DNA from: Cryptomeria japonica
Lineage: Eukaryota > Streptophyta > Pinopsida > Cupressales > Cupressaceae
DNA length: 64,000 nucleotides
Direction of reading: 5' to 3'
NCBI RefSeq assembly: GCF_030272615.1
Contig: NC_081409.1
Span: forward strand, 618,311,255-618,375,254
The notes under the pieces: generated by a model
Told to the model about the DNA's origin: nothing
Seen by the model: the letters and a program-made list of their open reading frames with translations, nothing else
Databases searched by the model: none
Part shown: positions 23,384-36,000 of the stretch, piece by piece
How the letters are laid out: each line of letters starts with the position of its first letter
Numbering within the stretch: position 1 is the first letter of the stretch
Translations under genes and position numbers: made by a program

Positions 23384-24571
23384 TGCCGTAAAATTGTTCA
23401 CATAAAACTATGAATCATGATTAAAAAAATAATAGTGTGAAAGATTGCAGAGATAAATAATCATAAGAGAGAGACAAGACTATAGGGGAAGAGCATAGTT
23501 TCATGTTCTAATAATGGTCAATCTCTGCACACATTATCTTTCAATTACTAACTTTAAAAAAATAAAAAAATAAAAAACTAAAAGTTCATTAATAAATTTT
23601 TTATGTATCAATAGCTATCAAAATATAGCATTTTTGGATCATAAATGGCCCATTTGTGCACCTTTATAGCACACAACTAGTGGGGCATTTGTACATAAGT
23701 AGTGATAATTTTAAGTGCACCGTTATTGGAACATCTTTAAGCAAGTATTAGACAACACTTTGAAATGTGTACTTTGGTTAATGGGGTAGTTTTAAGCAAG
23801 TATTGGGCAACACTTTGAAATGTGTGCTTTCCCCCCCTTACATGCATAATGGATTCAATTCCCACAACTTGCATTGTTACTACCTAAAAGCCAAAACAAT
23901 AAGGCATTGGTGTGGCATCACATCATTGGTCTTTTATTAATTTTAGAGGTACTTTTATTTGGATAAACATGACATAACATTGTTTAGGGCACCACTATTG
24001 GTCTAAAAGTGTCCATGTACTATAACATGTATTGGTATCCCTATCACCTATTGGTCCCTCTCCCCTACCTATAAGCAATTAGGTCACATGTGAAGACAAG
24101 CCAAAAAAATGATGAAAATCCAATATACCATTTAAAATCTATGGTACACAAAGTTATGTATAATTACTACCTACCCACAAAACCAGAGACCAGAGAGGGA
24201 AAAATATAGAAACAAAATAAAAAGAAAAAAATTAATAAAATGAGTTAAGAATGATAGGCAAGGAGATATAGCTCAAATATGATTTTAAATAATCACAATA
24301 CCTCGGTTCACCTCCTCTCATAATGTTTTACTTTTAACCCAGAGGATATAACGTCATTCTTTCTCCAATAATTAATAAGATTTGACGTACCAAAGAAACC
24401 TATGAAGACTTCAATGTCCTAACAAACATATGACCTGTAACATCAATGCACTGTGGTCCCAATGCCTTTTCCGTGTAGTGTGGTCCAAAGTCCTTACTCC
24501 TTTCTATTGACAAGTGTAAGCAATCAGTTCGATCTCTAGTTGAAGCTCTCTGTCTGCTCACAGTTGTATCA

Positions 24572-24580
24572 CATATATAC
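24572..24580 (+). promoter_or_regulatory. Candidate TATA box of the MADS-box gene
   Basis: CATATATAC lies about 180 bp before the start codon, downstream of a pyrimidine-rich CTCTCTGTCTGCTC stretch. It is the only convincing TATA-like motif close to the gene in an otherwise AT-rich area, so the call is weak. Confidence 0.3.
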
Positions 24581-24757
24581 CATTTTCAGACTTTGACATT
24601 TTCTGCACTGCATTCTACTAGTAGAAAGCTGTACCTTACAATAACAGCTGTGCTTATGACTTGGCACTTCTCATCATCAACATTCATTTTCATATTAACC
24701 TAATCTCCTCTGCAACTTTCTTTTTTGTTTTGAAGGCAAAGAGCTGTGAGAGAAACA

Positions 24758-27391
24758 ATGGGCAGGGGCAAGATTGAGATAAAGAAAATTGAAAATACAA
24801 CAAACAGGCAGGTAACATTCTCCAAGAGAAGATCAGGGCTCTTCAAGAAAGCAAAGGAGATTTCAATTTTATGTGCAGCAGATGTTGCTGTTATAGTCTT
24901 CAATAGCACTGGAAGGTTCTTTGATTTTGCAAGCTCAAGGTTTGTTAAAATCATTTCAAAAGAATTTGTAAACAACGTTTATTATTGATAGGTTATATCT
25001 TCTTATATTGTTTTTTTAAGACTTAAATCTATAAAAGTCTATACATATTGTCATCTAACAATTCTAAATTCATAGAATTTTTATTATTTGGATTATTGTT
25101 TTTCTGATCTTCAATCTAGAAGAATTAAATACATAGAACTTAGAATTTTGAGGAGTTCATATTATCTAACATTCATAAGTTTCATTTTCACATAAATCTT
25201 ATCTACTAGGAATGGCTATTTCAGGTTTTTTTCTTTTTTCATTAGATTGGGTATCAATCTGTTAATGTTAGTAAAAGAAAATCTTATCTACTAGGAATGG
25301 CTATTTCAGGTTTTTTTCTTTTTTCATTAGATTGGGTATCAATCTGTTAATGTTAGTAAAAGAAAACGTACGGAAAAAATCCATTTAAAAATAAAAGTTC
25401 AAAAATGTTATTTTCGTAGAAATTTGGAAAAATCTAATAATTTTTTTAATTTTCTTATAATATTTAAGATCTGTTTATCTTCTATTAAGATTAAAAATAT
25501 TGGAACACATAAAGAATGCATCTAGAGGTTTTTCTTCTCTTATATATGCGAAAAAGCAATTTTTTATCTTATTATATCTTTCTTTCACTTAAAATGGGTA
25601 TCAGTTGCCAGTATTTACATATGAGGATAGGTAGAGGATATCACACAGAGAAAAACCTATATAAATAATATTATTTTCATAGAAAAATTGAAGATCTCAA
25701 AGATTTCACTTAAAATGGGTATCAGTTGCCAGTATTTACATATGAGGATAGGTAGAGGATATCAAACAGAGAAAAACCTATATAAATAATATTATTTTCA
25801 TAGAAAAATTGAAGATCTCAATATCTTTGAATTTTGAAGATCTATTTTGCAATATTCTAAACTGAAATAAATTATTCTGTAATAGCATGAAAACAATTTT
25901 GGAGAGATACAAGAATGCCTCTGGAGGACGAGCTTGGAACAATGAATATGAGGTGAGCGTACCCTTAAAACTAATTTCTTTAACAACTAAATAGAATATA
26001 CAACTTGCTGTTTTCTTAGATCACTGTAAATGATTTAGGTTTTAAAGCACACATAACTTGGTTTTTGTGCGTTTGTTGTCTGGTCACTGAACACAAGCAG
26101 CAAATGTTGTCTCAACTTAGAAATCTGAAGAAAGAAAATGAGGAGCTTCAAAAAGAAATGAGGTAGCATTTTGCTTATAATCTCAAATTTTCAGGGTAAA
26201 TAAAAGGTGTAAGATTAAGAAATCATTGTGTTTTATTCTAATAATCTTCTGTGTAGTTGTGTGACTGGTGAAGATGTGGAGACATTGGCACCAAGTCAAC
26301 TGGGCTATCTTGATGAAGCTCTTGTGCTTGCAGCAAAGAAAGTTAGAGAAAGAAAGGTAAAAAAAAACTCTCTATACATTTTTTACATATTACTTGAATC
26401 AAATAATACTGTATGCTGATCAGTTTTTTTGGTTTGCTTTTCAAAACAGACAGAGGTCTTAAAATATGAACGACGAAAGACAGAAAGCAAGGTAACACAT
26501 TAACACAGCGATGCAATTTTCATCTTAAAATAGTCTTCATTTATTAACAGAGTGAGTTTAATAGATTTTTGAATTTGATTCTTAACTTTTTAAGGAATAT
26601 TAATGTTTTAGATCATATTTCATGATCTATTGAAAATGAACATTAAAATTGATAAATATTCAAAATCAAATCAAGAAATCTATATATACCAAATCTTTTA
26701 GAAAATTAAATCAATTTTTGTAAAATATGAGCTAAAACATTAAATTGAATTCAGAAATCTATGCATACTGACTCATCTATTAACAGAGAGAATTTAATAG
26801 ATTTCTGAATTTGTAGTAATATTGATGTTTTAGATCATGTTCTATCAAGAAAATGAAATTGTGTAAAAAAATAAAAGCATAGATCATAAGATATGATCCA
26901 AAACATTAATGTTGATAAATGTTCAAAATCAAATAAAGAAATCTATATCTTTTATAAAATTAAATCAATTTTTGTAAAATGTGAGCTAAATGAAATTCAG
27001 AAATCTATGCATACTGACTCATCTGATTTTATTAAAACCCTAAATGTGTTTACTTTGATTTTGGTTATGTACAGGTGATCGGATTGCAGCAGAAGAGCAC
27101 TATTCTCAGGGAATGGGTGGGTATTACCTACGAATTCATTCATTTGGTACAGACTTTGAATTTTTTTCAGTCAAAGATAATATATTCAGTAAAATTACAT
27201 AATCAATAATACGAAAATGATACAAATTCAATGTAACACTAATATTGGTTTGTTCCATGCTGTAGCTTGCAAATGCGGAAAACCATGAGGAATTTGGCTT
27301 TACTGTTAGTGATTCGGAGGGGCAAACAACTCCTCCACCTGCATTTCGTGTGCAGCCAAGTCAGCCGAACCTGCAAGGCAGTGGACATTAA
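24758..27391 (+). CDS. MIKC-type MADS-box transcription factor, B-class/B-sister lineage (PISTILLATA/GLOBOSA-like C-terminus)
   Basis: Seven exons with GT...AG introns: 24758-24939, 25886-25952, 26101-26162, 26257-26356, 26450-26491, 27075-27116, 27266-27391. Their lengths of 182, 67, 62, 100, 42, 42 and 126 nt agree with canonical MIKC structure. The joined frame encodes 206 residues without a stop. The ATG at 24758 sits in AACAATGGG and opens the MADS domain (1-60: [20 protein letters not shown]...). Intervening region 61-83; K domain about 84-151 with heptad leucines; C-terminus ends [12 protein letters not shown], a PI-type motif of B and B-sister proteins. Such proteins bind CArG boxes as dimers or tetramers in the nucleus and specify male or ovule-related organs. 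Residue 40 is Ala instead of the nearly invariant Asp of LCDAE, and Asp replaces Glu42; the K domain is also divergent. Exon 5 of 42 nt is the ancestral length; angiosperm PI genes usually have 30. Exact orthology (B versus B-sister) needs a tree. Confidence 0.88.
25195..25366 (+). repeat. 85-bp tandem duplication in MADS intron 1
   Basis: Two head-to-tail copies, identical by eye, offset 85 bp (for example TCTACTAGGAATGGC at 25202 and again at 25287). Confidence 0.88.
25583..25824 (+). repeat. 121-bp tandem duplication in MADS intron 1
   Basis: Two head-to-tail copies offset 121 bp, starting TTTCACTTAAAATGGG. One difference is seen (TATCACACAG versus TATCAAACAG). The near identity implies a recent event. 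It ends shortly before exon 2. Confidence 0.88.
26530..27024 (+). repeat. Diverged about 246-bp tandem duplication in MADS intron 5
   Basis: Both halves contain, in the same order, an AATTTAATAGATTT..GAATTTG segment, a GTTTTAGATCAT segment, a TCAAAATCAAAT..AGAAATCT segment, AAATTAAATCAATTTTTGTA and a final ATGCATACTGACTCATCT. The last is at 26761 and 27007, offset 246 bp. The copies have many differences, so this event is older than those in intron 1. Confidence 0.7.
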
Positions 27392-30300
27392 AACCCTAGC
27401 GATTAGGGTTTCTTCTCCACTACGTGTTACTCCATAGATTTGTAAGTTATTTACCTGCATGTACGATGATGTTGCTCCATGGACAAGAACATATATTTTT
27501 ATACCATAAATAGATTGCCAGAAAAAGCCTGTGAAAAAACCCTAAAATCAACCATGCATAGGTTACTCTTCCAAGACATTTAACTGTTAGATGCTGAACT
27601 GTAAGATTTGTATCTGTATATTTCTATATCATAACAAATAACTTGCTTGCTGGTTACAAACATGAAATTTGGCTTAAGAAGAAAAAGAAAGCCATTAACT
27701 TCATCTAGTCAGGTAACAGCCATTCTTCAAAGAATAATTTTAGGGCTTAACAGCGTTCTTTTCTCCATCTTAACTTACCTGCAATTTTACAATCCGATTG
27801 ATTTATGTTGACTGTATGCGATTGCTAATACAATTCTTTCTGAAAAAATCTCACAAATATCATATTGGATATTCTTAAAGTTCATGGATTTTATTTATTC
27901 TTGTCTCATTGAATGATAAAAAATCTGGACTTAGTCTGCTTTTAGCTCAGTATACCTGATATTAGAAAAATGTATTAGCCATTGCTACCCCGAGCTGGAA
28001 AGAATACCTGCTTCAACATATGTCAAACCAAACTATTTTGTATGGATACTTTCCTTTTCTTTTTCTGGAGACTTGTTCAGAAATTTGTTGTTAAAATAGT
28101 AACCATTAGATTTACAGTTTCTTTGCTTTCATTGCTTTACACAAAGTCTACATCTTGTGCTCTAATTTCCTCAAAACATGGGATTGACTATTAGTTCGTA
28201 GCTCAAAATATGTGACATTTTAACTTGTCAAAGTATGAATTTGCAGTCAAATCCATAAATAAAAAAGATTTGAGTTACTTGCTCACGTCAAAAGCTTTCT
28301 TTCAAATTAAGGTTTGTCATTTTTTTGGGTTTTTGTCATTTTGATGATCTTAGACTTTTTGAGTTTCTTCTAGTTTGTGCGTTTGACAGTTTTAGTTTTG
28401 TAATTGTTTGAGCCTCTCCTAATTTTATCTAATTAGAACAAATAAAAAGATTTGCATTCTAATCCATTCATCCACCCAACTCAATAATAATAGTTTAATA
28501 CATTTTCATATATTTATATTAAATCATTTCAAAGATTTAGAAGTATTTTAGTATATTTTATTTTAAAAATCATGTAATATTAGGCATAACTTTTAAGAAT
28601 TTGATGTTAGGACTTCATAATAATTAATTAATGAAAATTTGAATGATATAATTTATTTTAATAAATGATTGTCTAGATTTGATTATATTATATGATTTTA
28701 AAGATGAATGTTTAATTTATGTTTGATAGATACTAATTTATATTATTTCAAAATATATTTTTAAAAAAATATTTATTTAGTTCATAGTTTAGGTTAGTGT
28801 TTATTTAGAATTAATGATTTTAGATCAATATTTTTAGAGTATTGGTTTTGAATTAATAATTTAGATTAATATTGTTTATGCAATTTGTTTAGAAAATTTT
28901 CAAACTTACTTAATGAAGTTTCATATATTTATGAAATGGTCTATATAAGAAAAAATTCATTGATGGGGTCAACACCAAATAAATTAGAAGGGAGGTATTC
29001 TATTTCACAAAAAGAAAACTCATTAGTGTTTGGTGATGGTGCATAATGTAAGTTGATAATAGAGCAGGTTGAAATGTTGGGTTTTAATTTGGAACAATCA
29101 TTTTTAAAATATGTTATCACATGTATACATATTCAAGTTTTTCATCATATGTGACCCAAAATATCATATTAGTATTAAAGAAAAAGAAACTAATTTAATT
29201 AATATGATACAAAAAGATATTTTATGTGAGGAAGAATGGGTAAAAGGGATGGGTTTTTGGAAATGACATTCCAAGATCAATTTTCAAAGGCCAACAGGTA
29301 GAAATGGCATTCTCTATTTTAGTCTTGGAATGTACCAATAGTCTTGTATTCTATCAAACCTATTTAATCCTAACTCTAGTTTAGTTAACAAATGATACAA
29401 TTGTCACACCAAGGTCATCCAAATTCCCTTCAATACTAGTTGTGTTCTCTTGAAACTAATTATTAGACACCTTTGACTTATGACATGACTCTATTTAAAA
29501 AAAAAACTATGTTTTTGTAAACTTATTTTATTGTGATATAGATTAATATATATCTTGTAACTAAGATATCAAATATTAAAATAATTCATTGTAAGAGTTT
29601 GTATTATAATATAGTTTGGAATTTAAATATATAAGAACTTTAATATCTAATCCTTTTACAATATTGATGACAATCATAATTCTTTTAGAATTTTTGTGTC
29701 AAGGTTTCAATGTATGTTATGTCAAAAAAAACTAATGAAGTCAAATCAAGTGTAGGCAGAATCCTTATTTGATATGATACAAATGTAAAGTGCTGATATA
29801 AAAAAAATAGATATATAAGATACTTAAGTGAAAATAAGAAGATATTTTAATTATACTAGTATATGTAGAGTGGATACAAAAATATAAATATAAAATATTA
29901 AAATGAAATTAGAATTGTTTATCAGTGCCATGATTTTTGATTTATTAAGTGAATTCCACTTAAGGCGTCAACCAATATAATAACATGAGCTATTAGATTC
30001 CCTCAGATAACTAATGCACTTAATAAATAAAAAATATGCACCTAAAATTAAGAGATCGGTATTTCTTAGAAAAGATGAGTCAAGTTGGAAAATTATGAAA
30101 TAACAAGAAGGATATATTGAAATACTCTTGCATTGATTAGATATTTTGAGGAATTTATTAATTTAGTGATAGAGGAAAAATATTAGAGAATCAATTTAAG
30201 ATTTAACATGAAATCTACATACACCAAAAAAAATTGAAAGTGAAGATTTTAGGAAACTAGGCAAAATGTTAAAATAAATCTTTAAATGATGTAGGAATCA

Positions 30301-31493
30301 TTGCATATATATCTGTTAAGAAATAGAATTATATCAAATAAGGAGGGTTTATAGAGGAGTTTTATAAGGCATATATTTGTGTTAAACTTTTTGATATTGA
30401 TTCTAAGGATATAGTTCTGCATGTATAGACACTTGTTATATGATTGATTTCTAGATCTAACTTGATCTTAGGTATCATAGTGGATTAGACACTCCATATT
30501 CATAGTTATAAAATATATATTGATTGGTCTAGGGGTTTTGAGAAAACTAGTAGTAACCATGCAACCAAGTGGATAGTGAAGCTCTATGTTGAATTATATT
30601 CTAAGTGATCATTTTTCTAGGCAAAATATAGACATCCTAATCATAATCAAATGAAATATAAGGTCATTATACTAGCCCGACAACCACTTTTATAAAGTGA
30701 GATAGACTAGTTGTAGAAATATTTCCCTTGAGTTCCTGTGCTTGGGCCTTATGGAATGGTTGTAGCCCTCCCAATTTGTGTATGCATTTCTTGTTTGGTT
30801 TGTATGTCAATTCGTACGTGTATATGTATATAATGTATGTTCCTATAAGTGTTGTATTTAATTGGTTAAGTAAATGATGTTATTGAATTTCTTTGGATGA
30901 CAAATTTATTGTAGATAATTTGGTTGCTATATACATTTGGTATTATCAAAGGATATTGTGGCTACTATATTAGTTTCATTACTAGGTTATTCTTTTAGTC
31001 TAGAATTATTTAGAAATTGTGCTAATAGAAAATACCTATGAAGCAATACTTTATTAAAGTAATTTAATAATATATTTTTCTAGGCTCTTTGCCTTTTACC
31101 TAAAAGAATTTAATTGTTAATCTTATAATATCCATACACCTCATCAACACCCATGAAACTATACATCCATAATTAGGGTGGATAATTTTTAAATAAAATT
31201 TGATATTTTTATTTTGCATAAGTAAAGACACACAAACTGTAGAGATAAATTGAGGATACACATGTACTTATATTTGACATATTATAACTAACTATGGTAA
31301 TGATAATACAATAAATATTAACTTTAAATTATTATTTCAATTGTGATTTTGTTTGATTTCCAAAATGAAATATTAACTATTATTTCCTTAGTGTGTCAAC
31401 AAATAACAAAGTAAATATCACTTAAGACTCCATGCATTTCATTAGAGTTACACAAAAGGAAGCCATGCCAATATCTTGGCTACTAGATGTCAA
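27392..31493. other. MADS 3' flank and AT-rich intergenic DNA
   Basis: Just after the stop codon the MADS 3' UTR presumably continues; several AATAAA-like words occur but none is decisive. From about 28400 the sequence is AT-rich without coding features. I see no gene, RNA or transposon protein here. Confidence 0.55.
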
Positions 31494-32992
31494 TGTTGGA
31501 AACTTGAGTTGTGTTGTAATTAATCTCAACGTATGATTGATGTCACTTTTTTTTGCAAATGGTCTAAAAATGTATGTTTGGATGTTGTTGTGTGGTATGC
31601 TAATTTGGGTGTTTATGAAAGGTTGGTGTAGTAGAAGTTTCAACATGTAGGAAACAATATTTATGCAGGAAAGAGTTTTAATGTCTTTGTGGAAGAATGA
31701 TTTGCATTCCTCCAATATGGGAAGATTATGGAGTATGGTTCTAGATATAATGTTCATCATATATATATATATATATTATACTATCAAGTTTATAGGTCAT
31801 CTATTGGTTAGATGGTGGAGTTAGTTGTTGTTGTTCTTAATAGTTGTGATCTATTAAAATTGGTCTAAAGAATGCTTGGTTGTTCTTTGATTTTTCGATT
31901 CAAGTGTTACAACCTAGAGAAAAAATTATTTGGTTTGTGCAATGTTCCAGTTCAACTTCCTGGTGATGGTTTGATTACCAAGTGAACTTATGGTGTTTTG
32001 AATTTTGTTTGTCAGCTAGTTTAGTTTTTAGTTGACTAAGGTGGTGTATCCTATTCGGATCATATCTTTTTGGCCCAAATATGATTTGGTGGTTGTGTAT
32101 GGATATTGATATGGGTCTCACCTTGGCATGTGTAGGTCCACATTGAGTTTTGTGCATGAGAAGATGGTTTTTGGGCCAACTAATTGACATCCTACATTGT
32201 TTATCTAACCATTTCATTTGGTGTCAACATTGGAGGATGTGTTAATGTGCACAGTTCATTGAAATCATTTTGGTAATGATATGTTGCAAAAATTTTGGGT
32301 CCCCTCTATCTCCTAGAGTGGACCATAATGGATATTATACGTCTAGGTGGCTAAATTTATGTGATTTTGTAAATTTTATCTGTGGTTGACCCAGTTTAAG
32401 GTTTTAATGAATTATATTGTATATATAAGATTGTGGATGTATGTGAATTGATTAGAAGTAGATTTTAATGATGCACAAGTAGATTTAGTATAAAGAAAAA
32501 TATGAAAGATAGTTGTGGAGAGCATTGAGACAAACTTTGAAGTCATATGTGTGAGCCATGATGTTTGTCGCTTGACATAGTGGTTCAAGGACAATTTCAT
32601 GATCAAGATATTTTTCTTATTTTAGTTTATTTGATCCTCTAAACTCGTCAAAAGGTGTGTTCCATTTGGTAGTTTGTGCACATTTGTATCTTGCCCTAAG
32701 GTTGTGCACGTCAGTCTTGCAAGTCCTTTCAATGACAATGAGCTCCTTAGCCTTGAGCCTAAACATTGTATTTAGTTATTCATATTGGGAGTATGATTCT
32801 CACCATGGTTTTTCTTTTTTTAGGTTTTTCTACATAAATTTGGTCTTTATGTGTGTGTTGTGCTTTGTGCTTTTACGTTTCATAATTACAATAATAAGTT
32901 AATTGTAATTTTAAATTTAATTAATCAGAAGTAAAGTGTTTTCAGGTCTTGACCTATTCACCACCCCTCTCAATCTTGTGGTGTGTTCAACA
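31494..32992 (+). repeat. 5' LTR of element B
   Basis: Begins TGTTGGAAACTTGA and ends GTGTTCAACA, so the ends are TGTTG...CAACA. Its first about 1030 bp align with 37417-38418. Near the right end it carries ATGGTTTTTCTTTT and GGTTTTTCTACAT segments of the kind common in plant Copia LTRs. An (AT)n run occurs at about 31759-31777. Confidence 0.85.
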
Positions 32993-32994
32993 AT

Positions 32995-33006
32995 TGGTAC
33001 TAGAGG
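32995..33006 (+). promoter_or_regulatory. Primer-binding site of element B
   Basis: TGGTACTAGAGG two bases after the LTR, a mutated form of the initiator-Met primer site TGGTATCAGAGC. Confidence 0.65.
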
Positions 33007-33045
33007 TTTGTTCCTTTTAGAACAACTTAACTACTTGAGGAAGAC

Positions 33046-36000
33046 ATGAAATGGCACAATAATTTAGTTTCAAAGAACCAATGTTTGATGGTAAGAGTTA
33101 TTCTTATTAGAAGGAATGAATGGAATGTCATTTGGAATCTCTGCCTACTGAAATATTGGAGAGTATCAAGAATGGGTATAGTGCTTTGGCAAACGGACCT
33201 CAGACTCCAAATAAGGTTAAGATACATGAAAATAATACAAAGGCTAATGTTTCAATTATCAATTATTTAACTGATACAATATTCCCTAATGCTGGTGGGT
33301 TGAAGTCTTCTAAAGAAATTTGGGAGAAGTTGAGTAGTGTATATGAAGGTGATGAGAAGACAAAACATGCCAACTTTAATAACCTGTGAATTTCTAATCA
33401 TGAGAATATTGAAAGCTATATACACTAGGTAAATATGATTGTGTATGTAGTTAATGGTATTGATGATAAATTAGAAGAAAGAAAAGTTGTGAGAAAGGTG
33501 ATGTTGACATTGCCCAAATTATACAAACCTAATAAATATTTTATTGAAGAAATTCATGATATGGACAAGTATGCTTTGGATCAGATATATGGCTCACTCT
33601 CTTCCTTTGAGATTACTAAGACATATGAGTTATGGAAAGAGAAAAAAAATGATGCATTCAAAGCTAGCAGGTTTATTGAAGATGAACCTGAATCTAGGAA
33701 TGACACAAGGATGAGATAGAAGAATATTTTGTAAGAAGACTAAAGAAATGATCTAGAAAGTAAAAAGGTAAGTTACACTTAAAATATTTCAATTGTAAAA
33801 TAATTGGTCATTATGCTTCTAAATGTATTTATAGGGAAGTTTAAGATAAAATATTTGGTAATGATAATAAGGGAAGTTATAATCATAGAATGAATAATAG
33901 AAATAGGAGAATAGATGATAGAGATAAATCTAAGAAGACTTTCTATCTGATGGAGATTCATTCATTTGAATAGGAAGATGGTGATGCCATAAATAAATAA
34001 TCAATGTTTTTAGCTATAGAGGAGAAGAGTGATGAAAGGTCTAGTAATCAAGAATATGTAAATAATAGTGATAAACTAGAGAATGAGAATATTGCACTGC
34101 ATGCAAGAGTATATCCTAAGGCATGGATAATTGATTCTGGAAGTCGAAATCATATAATAGGTGATAAAGGAAAGTTCATTAATTTTGAGAAGCATCATGG
34201 TGGATCTGTAAAATTTGCAGGTGATGAAGTTGCACCTATTTTTGGTAAAGGTACTATTTCAATTTATGGTAAGAATAAGACTAGTGATGTTTATTTTGTT
34301 AAGGGTTTGAGACATTATCATCTAAGTGTGAGTCAAATGAGTAGTAAGGTCTATAATCTTATATTCCATAAATTTGTATGTGAGATAGGAAAGAAAGTTC
34401 TAGAAGATTAGTTTTTAAATGTATAAAAACTAATGACAATGTTTATTGTGTGAAGGATAAAAGTGACAGCAGTTGCATTTTGGCATATAGTAGTTAATGT
34501 TAGTTTTGGCACAAAAGGATGGGACATATAAATTTTGACAATATGTTGAAGATCATTTATAATCATGTTGTAAGAGGTTTACCAAAAAACATGAAACTTG
34601 TTGATACTTTGTGTGGGAAATTTCAGTTAGGAAATAAAAAAAGGAGGAGATTCAAGAACAAGGAGTATTCAACTTCAAAACCTTTGGACCTACTTCATAC
34701 AAACCTATGTGTACCTACAAGGACAAGAGGAATAAATGTTTAAAATTATTTTGTTTATTGATGATTTTCTAGAATGACATTAGTTACTTTCTTGAGAGAA
34801 AAATATAAAGCATTAGAAAGGTTTAAAGTATTCAAGTCTATGGTTGAGAATCAAGTTGGTACTAGAATAAAATGTTTGAGATCTAATAGAGGATGAGAGC
34901 TTCCCTCAAATGAATTTGATAGATATTGTGAAGAACATGGTATTAGAAGACAATTTTTTACTGCTAAGACGCCTCGACATAATGGAGTTCTAGAAAGAAA
35001 GCATACAATTATTGTTGAAATGTCTACAACAATGATGAAGGATGCTAACTTAACTAATGTATATTCGAAAGAGGTTGTGTATTCTATTATTTATATTCTT
35101 AACAAGGTTTCGCTAAGTGTGAATCACACAAAGGCACCTTATGATCTTTGGAATGAAAGACTTCTTATAGTCAAGTATTTCAAAATTTGTGCAAGCAAGT
35201 GCTACATAAGAAAAGTTGAAGATGATATAGGGATGTTTGATGCAAGATTAGATGAAGGCATATTATTGGGATATTATACAAGGATTAAGGCTTATTGATG
35301 TTACAAAATGAGGCTAAATAAGATTGTGGAGGGTGCAAATGTCAGAGTTAGTGAAGAATGACATAAGATTAAGACTACACCTTAATTTTAGACTAAAATA
35401 ACATTTATTATGGTAGTTGTAGAAGAGAAGGTTACTCCAAAAGAGAAAGAAAAGATAAATGTAGAATAAAAGGAACTTATACATACTCCTAAGATACTAG
35501 AAAATCTTGTGAGGAGGAATCATTTAGAGGAACAAATTATTAGGGACAAGAATAAAGATGTTCAAACAAGAAGAAGACTTGCAAAAACAAGTGAACAAGT
35601 AAACTATTGTTTCTTATATCAGGTGGAACCAAATACCTATGTAGAAGCTAGTAAGGATGAAATTTGGATTGAGGCAATAACATAGGAGTTATATTCGATA
35701 GAGAAGAAATAAAACGTAAGATTTAGTACTTAGACTAGTGAATAAGAATGTGATACCTGGAACCAAGTGGGTATTTTCGAAGAATCCAAATGAGGATGGA
35801 AAAGTTAAAAGGAACAAGGTTTGATTTGTGGGTAAGGGTCGTTCATAGGTTGAAGGTATGGACTTTGAGGAGACATTTTCTTTGGTTGCAAGTATGGAAG
35901 TTATAAGGATGAATTTTGCATTTTTTTCTTACAAGAACTTTAAATTAATATTAGATGTTTGTCAACTAATATTTTTGAATGGAGAACTTGAAGAAGTACA

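Larger units (their letters stand above)
16301..24570. other. AT-rich intergenic region with no supported gene
   Basis: Very AT-rich. Bases 17650-18760 are almost entirely A/T, built from AATTAA-type words. Around 20690-20960 there is a run of loosely repeated CTAAACC/CTAACAC-like words. Bases 21235-21830 are unusually G/C-rich with long C and G runs. Short tandem duplications occur at 23309-23383. The open frames here are short, lack domains and are not conserved-looking; I see no gene, tRNA or recognisable transposon coding sequence. Confidence 0.6.

Noticed and set aside
24700-24975. Minus-strand 91-codon frame over MADS exon 1
   Set aside because: It is the complement of the MADS exon, which has family homology and correct splice structure on the plus strand.
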